A stretch of 59,092 nucleotides of DNA from Myxococcota bacterium (GCA_963169915.1 CAUJEM010000159.1:1-59092), one strand, 5' to 3'. Counted from the first letter of the stretch, positions 43,747 through 52,827 are shown. Numbers and translations: made by a program. The notes: generated by a model from the letters alone, not told the origin.

Positions 43747-45084
43747 ATGTTCCGGTATCACGACATCGCCCCCGCCCAGGTACACGACACGCTGCGTCAG
43801 CACCTGCTCGTGGACGGCTATCCCCTGGTGGTGGATCTCGAGGGCAGCCGGGGCTCCACCCTCCGCTGCCTCAAGACCGGCAAGACCTACCTGGACTTCT
43901 TCAGCTTCTTCGCCTCCAACCCCATCGGCTTCAATCACCCGAGGATGCTGGAGGCGGAGGTGCAGGCGCGCTTGGCGCGCGCGTCCACCGTGAAGGTGAG
44001 CAACGCGGACTACTACACCACCTTCATGGCCGAGTTCGTGGAGACCCTGGGCCGCACCGCCGGACCGCCGGAACTCCCCAGCTACTTCTTCATCGATGGC
44101 GGGGCCCTCGCCGTGGAGAACGGCATGAAGGCGGCGTTCGACTGGAAGGTCCGCAAGAACCTCGCCGCGGGACGCGGCGAGCGCGGCTCGCAGATCCTGC
44201 ACTTCACGCACGCCTTCCACGGGCGCTCGGGCTACACGCTGAGCGTCACCAACACGGATCCCGTCAAGACGGACTATTTCCCCAAGTTCCCCTGGCCGCG
44301 CGTGTCCTCGCCCGCCTGTCGGTTCCCGCTCGAGGGCGCCCAGCTCGAGGCCACGCTCGCCCTGGAGCGGCAGGCGCTCGCGGAGCTCCACGCGGCCTTC
44401 GACGCCGCACCCCACGACATCGCCGGGATCCTCATCGAGCCCATCCAGGCGGAGGGCGGAGATCGGCACTTTCGCCCGGAGTTCCTCCAGGCGCTCCGGC
44501 GCGTGGCGGACGAGCGTGAGGCGCTGCTCATCTTCGACGAGGTGCAGACCGGGCTCGGCCTCACCGGCCAGTGGTGGGCCTTCCAGAGCCTCGGGGTCGT
44601 CCCGGACATCGTCTGCTTCGCGAAGAAGATGCAGGTGGGCGGCATCCTCGCCGGGCCGCGGGTGCGCGAGGTGCCAAACAACGTGTTCGAGAAGCCGAGC
44701 CGGATCAACAGCACCTGGGGCGGCTCGCTCACGGACATGGTGCGCTGCACGCACATCCTCGAGATCATCGTGAACGACGGCCTGCTCCAGAACTGCCAGC
44801 AGCGCGGGGAGGAGCTGCTCGCGGGGCTGCAGCGGCTCACGGCGCGCTTCGACGGCGCGTTGAGCAACGCGCGAGGCCGCGGCCTGATGTGCGCCATCGA
44901 TCTCCCCAGCCGAGCGCTGCGCAGCGCAGTCCTTGCGCGGTGCTTCGAAGACGGCCTGCTGCTCTTGCCTTGCGGGGAGCGCTCCATCCGCTTCCGTCCG
45001 GCGCTCACGGTCGACGAGGAGGCCATCGCCGAGGGCCTGCTGCGGCTCGAGCGCGCCCTCGACGTGGAGCTCGGCGGGGCCTAG
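43747..45084 (+). CDS. lat: L-lysine 6-transaminase
   Basis: The 445-residue PLP enzyme transfers the epsilon-amino group of lysine to 2-oxoglutarate, giving aminoadipate semialdehyde. It matches the family in YLDFFSFFASNPIGFNHP, IFDEVQTGLGLTG, the PLP lysine Lys294 in FAKKMQVGG, and RINSTWGGSLTDMVRCTHILE. Start is ATG 43747 with GGAGG four nt upstream. It is likely for lysine breakdown or for supply of a piperideine precursor to secondary metabolism. Longer frames upstream are shadows of the divergent gene. Confidence 0.93.
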   Translation: MFRYHDIAPAQVHDTLRQHLLVDGYPLVVDLEGSRGSTLRCLKTGKTYLDFFSFFASNPIGFNHPRMLEAEVQARLARASTVKVSNADYYTTFMAEFVETLGRTAGPPELPSYFFIDGGALAVENGMKAAFDWKVRKNLAAGRGERGSQILHFTHAFHGRSGYTLSVTNTDPVKTDYFPKFPWPRVSSPACRFPLEGAQLEATLALERQALAELHAAFDAAPHDIAGILIEPIQAEGGDRHFRPEFLQALRRVADEREALLIFDEVQTGLGLTGQWWAFQSLGVVPDIVCFAKKMQVGGILAGPRVREVPNNVFEKPSRINSTWGGSLTDMVRCTHILEIIVNDGLLQNCQQRGEELLAGLQRLTARFDGALSNARGRGLMCAIDLPSRALRSAVLARCFEDGLLLLPCGERSIRFRPALTVDEEAIAEGLLRLERALDVELGGA

Positions 45085-45101
45085 TTAGCCCCTCCTCGTC
45101 G

Positions 45102-45572
45102 CTACTCCTCTTTCTCGCCCTCCAGCGCGGGGGCGGAGGCGGGCGCCGCGGCGCCGGCTCCTAGCCGCTGATCCACGCGCTGCTCGATGGCCTGCACCAT
45201 CTTGCCGCCCACCCCGTGCGCCAGCCGCGCCACCAGCTCCGGCACCTCCTCCAGCAAGCCGGCCCACGTGCTCGCGGGATCAGAGTCCACCGTGAGCACG
45301 TGCGCCGTGCCGTCCTTCGCGATCGCGATGGCGGCGATGGGGTCCAGCTCCACGCCGCCCGCGGCGCCGTGCAGCCCCGTGTCCCCGCCGATGCGTGAGC
45401 TGTGAGCGCCCCCCTTGCCCGCCGCCGCGCCGAACGCCAGCTTGAGGCGATGGATGGGGACGATGGTGGCGTCCCCGGCCTGCTGCGCCTCCCCGACGAT
45501 GGTCTCGCTCTTGGAGATCCCTCGGATGCCGTCCAGCAAGCTGCCTACGATGTTACCTAGTCGATCCGTCAC
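45102..45572 (-). CDS. GerW (YtfJ) family protein, copy 1
   Basis: The 156-residue protein starts at GTG 45572 and overlaps the DUF2953 gene by 20 nt. It has the family core ISKSETIVGEAQQAGDATIVPIHRLKLAFGAAAGKG, then GVELDPIAAIAIAKDGTAHVLTV. In Bacillus YtfJ is needed for spore germination, while other GerW proteins have no known role. A charged Ala-rich tail follows from 130. It converges on lat with 17 nt between the stops. Confidence 0.82.
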   Translation of the reverse strand: MTDRLGNIVGSLLDGIRGISKSETIVGEAQQAGDATIVPIHRLKLAFGAAAGKGGAHSSRIGGDTGLHGAAGGVELDPIAAIAIAKDGTAHVLTVDSDPASTWAGLLEEVPELVARLAHGVGGKMVQAIEQRVDQRLGAGAAAPASAPALEGEKEE

Positions 45573-46224
45573 CCTGCACCTCCTTGGCCCTCGGGCGGAG
45601 CCGAGCGTAGCGCAGAACCCACCAGAGCGTCTCGACCAGCAGCAGCCCGGGCCAGAACGCCAGCACGCCTCGCAGCCCGCCGGCCGCCCGATCTTCGAAC
45701 TCCCAGCGCGGCCGGGCGGTGACTCGCAGCGTCGCTGGGAGCACCCCGTCGAGGAGCTGAACGGCCCCGAGCAGCTTCCCGGTCAGCGCGACGTCCCGAA
45801 AGCTGAAGTCCAGCTCGAGCACGCCGGACTCCAGCCGCACCCGCCGCCGCTCCCCGGCCAGAAACCAGAGCAGCTCCCCTACGTCCACGTGCCGCCGGAG
45901 CCGCGCGCCGAGGCGCCGCAGGCGCGGCAGCAGCGGCGCAGGCACCCCGGGCGCGCCGCGCCGCGCGCGGAGCGCCGTGAGCGAGCGCTGCACGAGCCGG
46001 CGGTTCCAGCAGTAGAGCTGGAGCTGCGGCACGACGCCCGCCGCGGCGACCGCCGTGACGCTCACGGGGCCGAGGGAGGCGCCCCCCACCAGCGCCCACG
46101 CGCCGCTCGGCTCACCCCGCCCCTCGAGCTGGAAGCTCAAGCGCCAAGGCCAGCACAGCAGCGCGACGCCCGCGCCCGCAGAGACCGCCGCCACGAGGAG
46201 GACGGCGGCGCCGAGCGTGCTCAC
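45553..46224 (-). CDS. DUF2953 (YtfI-like) membrane protein
   Basis: The 223-residue protein starts at GTG 46224 in a GTGA overlap with the upstream gene. One N-terminal membrane helix (LGAAVLLVAAVSAGAGVALLC) is followed by a soluble domain, and a second hydrophobic segment (LLLVETLWWVL) is near the end. In Bacillus DUF2953 protein YtfI lies next to YtfJ; the same pairing here supports the family call, although sequence similarity is low. Function unknown; probably periplasmic or membrane-linked. Confidence 0.65.
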   Translation of the reverse strand: MSTLGAAVLLVAAVSAGAGVALLCWPWRLSFQLEGRGEPSGAWALVGGASLGPVSVTAVAAAGVVPQLQLYCWNRRLVQRSLTALRARRGAPGVPAPLLPRLRRLGARLRRHVDVGELLWFLAGERRRVRLESGVLELDFSFRDVALTGKLLGAVQLLDGVLPATLRVTARPRWEFEDRAAGGLRGVLAFWPGLLLVETLWWVLRYARLRPRAKEVQGDGSTR

Positions 46225-46631
46225 TGCTTCGAGGGCTTGCCGCCGGGGAGCTTGGCGGGCTCTGACGGGGCGCTGAGCACGGGGCGCTCCCCACCCGGCG
46301 TGATCTGCATCCCGCGCCGGAGGACGGCGGTCTTGCCCTTCTTGAGCGCCAGCATGTGCGGGACGCCGTCCTCACCCACCACCACGAACGCTCGCGGCTC
46401 CACGCTGACGGCGCCCGCCACGCCTCCGCCGTCGAGCGAGGCGTCGGCCTTGGCGTCACCTCGCGCCTTGGAGCTGCCCCCTGCGGCGCCGGACGCGAAG
46501 CCGATGCTGATCTTGCTGAGGGGCAGCACCTTCGCCTTCCCCGCGTCGCGGACGCTCCCAGCGACGGCGTCGCTCTGCGAAATCTTCCCGAGTTCCCCTA
46601 GTAGCCCCTTGACCAGCTCGTCGAGTTCCAC
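46221..46631 (-). CDS. GerW (YtfJ) family protein, copy 2
   Basis: From GTG 46631 the protein has 136 residues. That start is preferred over a GTG at 46709 because it aligns with the N-terminus of the paralogue 45102-45572. The core is ISQSDAVAGSVRDAGKAKVLPLSKISIGFASGAAG and VSVEPRAFVVVGEDGVPHMLALKKG. The tail ends in KLPGGKPSKQ. It is the first gene of a three-gene unit with the DUF2953 gene and GerW copy 1. Confidence 0.78.
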   Translation of the reverse strand: MELDELVKGLLGELGKISQSDAVAGSVRDAGKAKVLPLSKISIGFASGAAGGSSKARGDAKADASLDGGGVAGAVSVEPRAFVVVGEDGVPHMLALKKGKTAVLRRGMQITPGGERPVLSAPSEPAKLPGGKPSKQ

Positions 46632-46834
46632 GCTTCTCAGTGCATCACCAGCCGCACCTCGGGTCAATCCCGATCCGGCGCTCGAGGCGGCGCGCGGCCC
46701 CTCGCTCACGGCGGTCCGCCGGGCTCGACCGAGACGCAGCGCGCGGGTCAGGGACGTGCAGCGTGGAGCCTGACGTCGGAGGGCGGCCAGTCGGCCGCTT
46801 GGCGCGCTGCGGCGGGGGGAGTACCCTCACGGGG

Positions 46835-48037
46835 ATGTCCCGTCCTGCTGCCCTCGCCGTCCTCGTCGCTCTCGTCGCGCTGCCGCTCGGCGCTTGCTCC
46901 TCGGAGGAGGGCGTCTCCTTCGGCGACGCTGGCGTGGCGGGCACGGATGGAGGCGCTGGCTCCGCAGGGAGCAGCGGCAGCAGCGGCTCCGCAGGGAGCA
47001 GCGGCGGCGGCGGCTCCGCGGGGAGCAGCGGCAGCGGAGGTGGCGCCGGACAGGGCGGCGCGGCGGGCGCCGCGGGCCAGGCTGGCGGCAGCGCCGGGCA
47101 GGGCGGCGCGGCGGGCGCCGCGGGCCAGGCTGGCGGCGGCGCCGGACAGGGCGGCGCCGCAGGCGCTGGAGGCCAGGCTGGCGGTAGCGCCGGACAGGGC
47201 GGCGCCGCAGGCGCTGGGGGCCAGGCTGGCGGCGGCGCCGGGCAGGGCGGCGCGGCTGGCGCCGGGGGTCAGGCCGGCGGCGGCGCCGGGCAAGGCGGCG
47301 CCGCAGGCTCGGGCGGTGGGCTCGCGCTGGGCACCACCTGCGGCGGCGACGGGGACTGCGCGAGCGGCCTGTGCGTCGACGGGGTGTGCTGCAACCAGGC
47401 CTGCAGCGGCTTCTGTGAGGCCTGCAACGTCAGCGGAGCGCTGGGCCAGTGCTCCCCCGTCCCGGCGGGGCAAGATCCGGACGCCGAGTGTGGCGGCACC
47501 GCCGAGTGTGGCGGGAGCTGCAACGGCACGCGCGGCTGCGAGTATCCCGCCGCGGGGACCAGCTGCAACGTCAACGGCGTCCCAAGCTGCTCCGGAAATG
47601 CGACGGGCGCGCTCAAGTGCAACGGCTACGGCGCGTGCCTCCGGAGTGTCCCCTGCCCGAGCGGCAACACCTGCTCGAGCGTGCCTTACGTCAACTGCTC
47701 CTCGAGCTGCTACAACGAGAGGGACTGCGCCCACGGCTACTACTGCAAGCGTGGCTCCATCCCCGGCGTGCCCGGGAGCTGCACGGCCGGCAGCCTCGCG
47801 CTCGGCGACGGCTGTACCAGCAACGGGACGTGCCGATCCGGGGTGTGCGCCGCGGCCGGCTCCTCCGCGAAGGACTGCAGCTCGGCGGGCCAGTGCGTGG
47901 AGTGCGACTCCAACGCCGACTGCGCGAGCGGCCGCTGCGACGGCTGCGCGTGCGTGCCCCGTCAAGACAGCGGCCGCCCGTGCGACGAGGACTCCGACTG
48001 TCACAGCAACACCTGCGCCGGCGGCCGCTGCCGCTGA
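46835..48037 (+). CDS. Gly/Ala-repeat, Cys-rich lipoprotein
   Basis: From ATG 46835 the protein has 400 residues. Lipobox: LVALPLGAC. Residues 30-163 are low-complexity GAGSAGS, then six 16-residue GGxAGQGGAAGAxGQA repeats. Residues 165-400 hold more than 30 cysteines in small modules (CGGDGDCASGLCVDGVCCNQ and similar), like the dickkopf or disintegrin-like modules common on myxobacterial surface proteins. It is likely exposed at the cell surface with the repeats as a stalk. Function unknown. Confidence 0.85.
   Translation: MSRPAALAVLVALVALPLGACSSEEGVSFGDAGVAGTDGGAGSAGSSGSSGSAGSSGGGGSAGSSGSGGGAGQGGAAGAAGQAGGSAGQGGAAGAAGQAGGGAGQGGAAGAGGQAGGSAGQGGAAGAGGQAGGGAGQGGAAGAGGQAGGGAGQGGAAGSGGGLALGTTCGGDGDCASGLCVDGVCCNQACSGFCEACNVSGALGQCSPVPAGQDPDAECGGTAECGGSCNGTRGCEYPAAGTSCNVNGVPSCSGNATGALKCNGYGACLRSVPCPSGNTCSSVPYVNCSSSCYNERDCAHGYYCKRGSIPGVPGSCTAGSLALGDGCTSNGTCRSGVCAAAGSSAKDCSSAGQCVECDSNADCASGRCDGCACVPRQDSGRPCDEDSDCHSNTCAGGRCR
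47036..47323 (+). repeat. Six tandem 48-bp repeats inside a lipoprotein gene
   Basis: Each unit encodes GG(G/S)AGQGGAAGA(A/G)GQA; the last is degenerate (ending GSGGGL). The units share the same frame, with synonymous changes between copies. Copy number is probably variable between strains. Confidence 0.9.
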
Positions 48038-48062
48038 GCGTGGGGCCGTCCGTAGGGCGCGC

Positions 48063-48085
48063 GGGGCGTCTCGCTCCGCCCCACG
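48063..48085 (+). terminator. Possible terminator after the Cys-rich lipoprotein
   Basis: GGGGCG (48063-48068), an 8-nt loop, and CGCCCC (48077-48082) form a hairpin followed by ACGTTTC, inside the 113-nt gap before the helicase. The U-tract is short. Confidence 0.4.
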
Positions 48086-48150
48086 TTTCAGCTTGCACCT
48101 CGGGCGGTTTCTCTTAGGGTGCGTCGGCCCTCCTGCCTCCGTGAGCCACC

Positions 48151-50673
48151 TTGACGACCTCAGTCGACGCCGCGTCAGCGCCCGCCCCGCTCAGCCCTGA
48201 AGATCCCGAGCTTGACCGCATCGTGGAGGAGGAAGAGCGCTGTCTCCACAAGGTGCTCACGCACCTGGACGCGCGCCCGGCGAGCCCGCCCCCGGAGGAC
48301 AAGCCGCGCTCCACCTACGACGAAGACCTCCTGAGCCTGCGCGACCAGATGGCGACGGCGCGCAGCGAAGATCTGCCGCCCCTGCTCGAGCAGATGGCGC
48401 GCCTGCAGAGCCTCGCCGCGCGCCGCCGGGAGCCCACCGAGGTGGCCGTGGACGCCCGCTCCCCGTACTTCGGGCGCCTGGTGCTCGAGGAGGGCGGCAA
48501 GCGCCGGGAGGTGCTCATCGGCCGCGGCACCTCGCTCGACACGCGCGCCGGGGTGCGCATCGTGGACTGGCGGGACGCGCCGGTCAGCCGCCTCTACTAC
48601 CGCTACGAGGAGGGCGACGAGTACGACGAGGTCTTCGGAGATCGTGAGGTCACGGGCCAGGTGCTCACGCGCCGTAGCCTCGGGATCCAAGAGCGGCGCT
48701 TGCGCCGCATCGGGTGCCCCCAGGGTGCCTTCGCGCGCAACGCCACCGGCGCCTGGCGGCGGCTGGACCAGGGCTCCACGCAGCTCCGCGGCGGCGCCGG
48801 CTCCGCCACGCGCGCGGAGCAACACCACCGCGCCGGCAAGCTCGGCGTCAGCGGCGCGGAGGAGCGCGAGGACAAGCACCTCAAGGAGATCACCGCGCTC
48901 ATCGACCCTCGCCAGTTCGAGCTCATCACGGCGACGGACTCCGGCCTGGTCGTCATCCAGGGCGGCGCGGGTAGCGGCAAGACCACCATCGGGCTGCACC
49001 GGCTCGCGTACCTCGCGTTCGCGGATCCGCGGCGGTTTCGCCCGGAGAAGATGCTGGTCATGGTCTTCAACGACGCGCTCGCGCGCTACGTGTCGCTGGT
49101 GCTCCCCGCGCTGGAGGTGCCGGAGGTGCCCATCCGAACCTACGCCGCCTGGGCGTCGCGGCTGCGCACCACGCACGTGCTGCGGCTCCCGCGGGAGTAC
49201 CACGACGACACCCCACCCGAGGTCACGCGCCTGAAGAAGTCTCCGGCCATGCTGGTCGCCATCGAGCAGCTCGTGCAGCGGCTCGAGGCCAAGCTCTTCC
49301 AGCAGCTCGAGCGCGCCGCCGCGAAGGAGGAGCCGAGCGCCCGGGCGCTGCTGGCGGCGGCGTGGCAGCGCTCCGAGGGGCGCCCGGTGCTCCAGCGCTT
49401 GAGCGCGCTCGAGGCTTGGCTCGCGGACGGCGGGCAGGCGCTCGGCGGGGGCGCCCGGCTCCACCTCAGCGCCGTGATCGAGCGCGCCAGGAGGGACACG
49501 AAGGACGTCACGAGCCACTGGGCGGAGCTGCTCAGCGACGGGCCGACACTCTGGGAGGCCTTCCGCTCGCACGAGCGCAGCGGCTTCACGCCCGAGGAGT
49601 TCCGGCGCGCGCAGCAGCAGGCGGCCGAGCGCATCGGCGCGGTGCTGGCGGATCTCGAGCGCCGCGCCGACGCCGCCCGTGAGCGCCAAGACGAGCGCGC
49701 GGCGCAGGGCGAGGAGGAGGCGCGCGACGGCGCTCGCCGGGGCCGCGCGGTCGAGCCGGAGGGCTCCACGGAGGACGCCGCCTCAGAGGAGGAGGACGCG
49801 CTCTACTCCACCGGCGTGGACGGCCAAGAGGTGGAGGAGAGCGCCAAGCTGGATCCGGAAGACGACGCCCTGCTGCTGCGCCTCGTCCAGCGCCTCCGCA
49901 GCCCGCTGCTGCAGAGCAGCCGCGGGGGTCGCGCGAAGGAGCTCTTGCAGTACGATCACATCTTGGTCGACGAGGCGCAGGACATGAGCCCCGTGGAGCT
50001 CGCCGTGCTCCTCGACACGGCCGGCCCCGCCAAGAGCATCACCCTGGCGGGAGACGCGGCGCAGCGCCTACACCTGGACAACGGCTTCACGAGCTGGAGC
50101 GCGCTGCTCGGAGATCTCGGGCTGTCCCACGTGGAGGTGGAGCCGCTGAAGCTCAGCTACCGCAGCACCGCGGAGATCGTGGAGTTCTCACGGAGCGTCC
50201 TCGGGCCCTTGGCGCCGGAAGAGGCCCCCGAGGCCACGCGCCACGGCGCCCCGGTGGAGCTGTTCGGCTTCTCTCACGCCGGCGACGCGGTGGCCTTCCT
50301 CGCGGAGGCCCTGAGGGATTTGCTCCTCGAGGAGCCCAGCGCCAGCGTGTGCGTCATCGCGCGCTACCCGGAGCAGGCGGACGCCTTCTACGTCGGGCTC
50401 GCCAAGGGTGAGGTCCCCTCCCTGCGGCGCGTGGCGGACCAAGACTTTCCGTTCAAGGCCGGGGTGGACGTCACGGACGTCCGGCAGGTCAAGGGCCTGG
50501 AGTTCGACTACGTGGTGCTGACGGACGTCAACGACACCTCGTACCCGGACACCGCCGAGGCCCGGCACCTCCTGCACATCGGCGGCACGCGCGCCGCGCA
50601 CCAGCTCTGGCTCATGACCACGGGGCGGCCGAGCGCGCTGCTCCCCGCGGAGCTCGTCGAGCGCAGCTCATGA
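48151..50673 (+). CDS. HelD-like superfamily 1 helicase (RNA polymerase-associated)
   Basis: The 840-residue protein starts at TTG 48151, the first possible start after an in-frame stop. It has an N-terminal coiled-coil region (to 95), a domain with VRIVDWRDAPVSRLYYRYEEGDEY, Walker A GGAGSGKTT (271-279), and Walker B ILVDEAQDMS near 607. Motif IV to VI regions include LKLSYRSTAEIV and VRQVKGLEFDYVVL. An acidic insert (EEEARDG to EEEDAL) covers residues 520-560. HelD in Firmicutes and Actinobacteria clears stalled RNA polymerase with its coiled coil. The next gene overlaps by 4 nt. Confidence 0.85.
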   Translation: MTTSVDAASAPAPLSPEDPELDRIVEEEERCLHKVLTHLDARPASPPPEDKPRSTYDEDLLSLRDQMATARSEDLPPLLEQMARLQSLAARRREPTEVAVDARSPYFGRLVLEEGGKRREVLIGRGTSLDTRAGVRIVDWRDAPVSRLYYRYEEGDEYDEVFGDREVTGQVLTRRSLGIQERRLRRIGCPQGAFARNATGAWRRLDQGSTQLRGGAGSATRAEQHHRAGKLGVSGAEEREDKHLKEITALIDPRQFELITATDSGLVVIQGGAGSGKTTIGLHRLAYLAFADPRRFRPEKMLVMVFNDALARYVSLVLPALEVPEVPIRTYAAWASRLRTTHVLRLPREYHDDTPPEVTRLKKSPAMLVAIEQLVQRLEAKLFQQLERAAAKEEPSARALLAAAWQRSEGRPVLQRLSALEAWLADGGQALGGGARLHLSAVIERARRDTKDVTSHWAELLSDGPTLWEAFRSHERSGFTPEEFRRAQQQAAERIGAVLADLERRADAARERQDERAAQGEEEARDGARRGRAVEPEGSTEDAASEEEDALYSTGVDGQEVEESAKLDPEDDALLLRLVQRLRSPLLQSSRGGRAKELLQYDHILVDEAQDMSPVELAVLLDTAGPAKSITLAGDAAQRLHLDNGFTSWSALLGDLGLSHVEVEPLKLSYRSTAEIVEFSRSVLGPLAPEEAPEATRHGAPVELFGFSHAGDAVAFLAEALRDLLLEEPSASVCVIARYPEQADAFYVGLAKGEVPSLRRVADQDFPFKAGVDVTDVRQVKGLEFDYVVLTDVNDTSYPDTAEARHLLHIGGTRAAHQLWLMTTGRPSALLPAELVERSS

Positions 50674-51683
50674 GCGCGCGTCGCCAGGGCCTCGGCGCGC
50701 TGGCCGCCGGCACGCTGCTGACGCTGACGGGCGGCTGTGCGAAGCCCGCCTGGACCGGCCAAGCGGGCCACAGCTCACCCCTCCAAGCGCCGCGAGAGGC
50801 CGCCGTGGCGGACGCACCGCACGCCCCCGCGACGCCCACGTCGAGCGCGCCGCGCTCCGGGGCGCCGCCCCCCCCGCTCGACGTGACGCTGGTCGAGCGC
50901 GCCGCCGCGCCCTGGCACGCCGTGGAGCGCCGCCGCGGGCTGCCGCTCACGCCGGAGCAGCTCTTCGATCGCCTGGAGTCCGTCAGCGCCGTCTGTGCGG
51001 GCGAGCGCCACCCGGAGGCGCGGGACCACTACGCGCAGCTCGCGCTCCTCGCCGGGCTCGAGGCGCGCGCCGAGGCGTCGGGGCGGCAGCTCGGCGTCGG
51101 GCTGGAGATGCTCTCGCCGCGCGAGCAGCCCGCCCTCGACGCCTTCGTCGCCGGCGAGCTGCCGCTCACGGCGCTGCCCGCGCAGGTGGAGTGGCAAGCG
51201 CGCTGGGGCTATGACTTTTCGCTCTATCACCCCATCTTCGCGCTCGCTGGCGGGGCCGACCTCACGCTCCTGGCGCTCAACGCGCCGCGGAGCCTCACCC
51301 GCCGCGTCGCGCAGGTGGGGCTGGAGGGGCTCACCGCCGCAGAGGCGCACGAGCTCCCCGCTCTAGCGCTGGACGACCGCGCGCACCGCGCGCTCTTCGA
51401 CGCGGCCACGCGCGCTCACCCCGCGGGAGATCCGCAGCGCCGCTACAGCGCTCAGGTGGTCTGGGACGAGACCATGGCGGAGCGCGCCCACGCCTGGCTC
51501 GAGCAGCGCAGCCCCGCGCGCAAGCTCCTCCTGCTGGCGGGGCTCTACCACTGCGCGGAGCCCGCCATCCCGCAGCGCCTGCGGCGGCGCGGCACGGAGC
51601 GCGTCGCCAGCGTCGCCGTCGCGGGGGCCACGGCGGAGCCTTGGACCGACAGCTATGACTACCTCATCGTCTTTGAAGACTGA
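50670..51683 (+). CDS. ChaN-family (haem/iron-related) lipoprotein
   Basis: The 337-residue protein starts at ATG 50670, overlapping the helicase stop (ATGA). The lipoprotein signal is TLLTLTGGC, with a Pro/Ala linker to 70. The rest matches the ChaN fold: RRYSAQVVWDETMAERAHAWLEQ, then KLLLLAGLYHCAEPAIPQRL. ChaN binds haem in some pathogens, but here the metal residues cannot be verified. It overlaps the following lipoprotein gene by 29 nt. Confidence 0.75.
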   Translation: MSARRQGLGALAAGTLLTLTGGCAKPAWTGQAGHSSPLQAPREAAVADAPHAPATPTSSAPRSGAPPPPLDVTLVERAAAPWHAVERRRGLPLTPEQLFDRLESVSAVCAGERHPEARDHYAQLALLAGLEARAEASGRQLGVGLEMLSPREQPALDAFVAGELPLTALPAQVEWQARWGYDFSLYHPIFALAGGADLTLLALNAPRSLTRRVAQVGLEGLTAAEAHELPALALDDRAHRALFDAATRAHPAGDPQRRYSAQVVWDETMAERAHAWLEQRSPARKLLLLAGLYHCAEPAIPQRLRRRGTERVASVAVAGATAEPWTDSYDYLIVFED

Positions 51684-52827
51684 GCGCGCAGGAGGTGCGA
51701 GCGGAGCGCGGCGCCGGGCGGCGGCGTGGCTCGCGCTCGCGCTGCTCGGCTGCACCCCGGCGCCGTCGAGCGAGCCGGCCGCAGGCGCCGCCTCCGCGGC
51801 GACCGGCCAGGCGTCGTCCTCCGGCGCCGGTGAGGCCTCCGGCGCCGCCAGCGCGCCGGCCCCCAGCGCAGCCCCCGGCGCCGGCGCGCCCCCCGCCAGC
51901 GCGTCGGCTTCCAGCGCGGCCAGCGCCACCAGCGCGGCTGCGAGCGGCCCTGGCTCCGCGCGGCCACGCCCGCGGCCCCTGGCCGCGGGGCTCGGAGCCC
52001 CCAGCGTGGAGCTGCTGGCGCCCGGGGCGGAGCCGCGCGTCGCGCTGCGCTATGAGTTCCAAGCCGGCCGGGTGGAGCGGCTGCGGATGCTCAACACCAC
52101 GAGCGTCAAGACCCGCGTGGCCGGCGCGGAGGGGCCGGCGCCCGCGTCGCCGGAGCTCGAGTTCATCGCGAAGCTCCAGATCGAGGCGCTCCTGCCCGAG
52201 CGCCGCGCGCGCCGCAGCTTGGTGTTCGAGAGCCTCGAGGTGCGGCCCTCGGCCACCGTGAGCGCGGCGCTCGCCGCGAAGATCGCCGAGCGCCTCAGCG
52301 GGCTCGAGCAGCTCCGCGGGACGGACGTGGTGGACGACCGCGGGGTGCTGCACGAGGCCAACCTCGACACCAGCGCCGTCTCCAGCCCGGAGCTCAAGGC
52401 CATGGTGGACGCCATGACGCAGAGCTTCGGACAGATGGGGGCGCCCTTCCCAGAGGCGCCGGTCGGCGTCGGGGCGAGCTGGAAGACCAAGAGCCGCATC
52501 ACGCAGGGCGGCGTCACCATCACGCAGATCGCCACCTATGAGCTGCTCGAGCGCACCGAGCGGGGCGGGAAGCTCGCGCTCCGCCTCCAGCAGCGCGTCC
52601 CTCGGACGAAGATGGCCACGCCGAACCTACCGGCGGGCACGCGAGCGGAGCTCATCAGCCTCGAGGCCACGGGCCAGGGGCAGCTCGAGTTCGAGCTGAG
52701 CCGTGCCATCCCCCGTGGCCAGATCGAGAGCACCAGCCGCATGCTGATGCGCACCACCCTGGCGCGCGAGACCCAAGACGTCGAGATCACCACCACCGTC
52801 CGCGTCGGCTTCACCCCGCTCGACTGA
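51655..52827 (+). CDS. Lipoprotein of unknown function (DUF6263-like)
   Basis: The 390-residue protein starts at ATG 51655 inside the end of the preceding gene. A lipoprotein signal (AAAWLALALLGC) precedes an Ala/Ser/Pro linker of about 80 residues. The folded part from 115 (VALRYEFQAGRVERLRML to TTTVRVGFTPLD) is all beta with helices. Layout and ending resemble DUF6263 proteins. Role unknown; the overlap indicates one operon with the ChaN and helicase genes. Confidence 0.65.
   Translation: MTTSSSLKTERAGGASGARRRAAAWLALALLGCTPAPSSEPAAGAASAATGQASSSGAGEASGAASAPAPSAAPGAGAPPASASASSAASATSAAASGPGSARPRPRPLAAGLGAPSVELLAPGAEPRVALRYEFQAGRVERLRMLNTTSVKTRVAGAEGPAPASPELEFIAKLQIEALLPERRARRSLVFESLEVRPSATVSAALAAKIAERLSGLEQLRGTDVVDDRGVLHEANLDTSAVSSPELKAMVDAMTQSFGQMGAPFPEAPVGVGASWKTKSRITQGGVTITQIATYELLERTERGGKLALRLQQRVPRTKMATPNLPAGTRAELISLEATGQGQLEFELSRAIPRGQIESTSRMLMRTTLARETQDVEITTTVRVGFTPLD

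Noticed and set aside
47036..47323. Regular 48-bp repeats as a possible CRISPR array
   Set aside because: Repeats are contiguous without spacers and encode an in-frame peptide in a lipoprotein.
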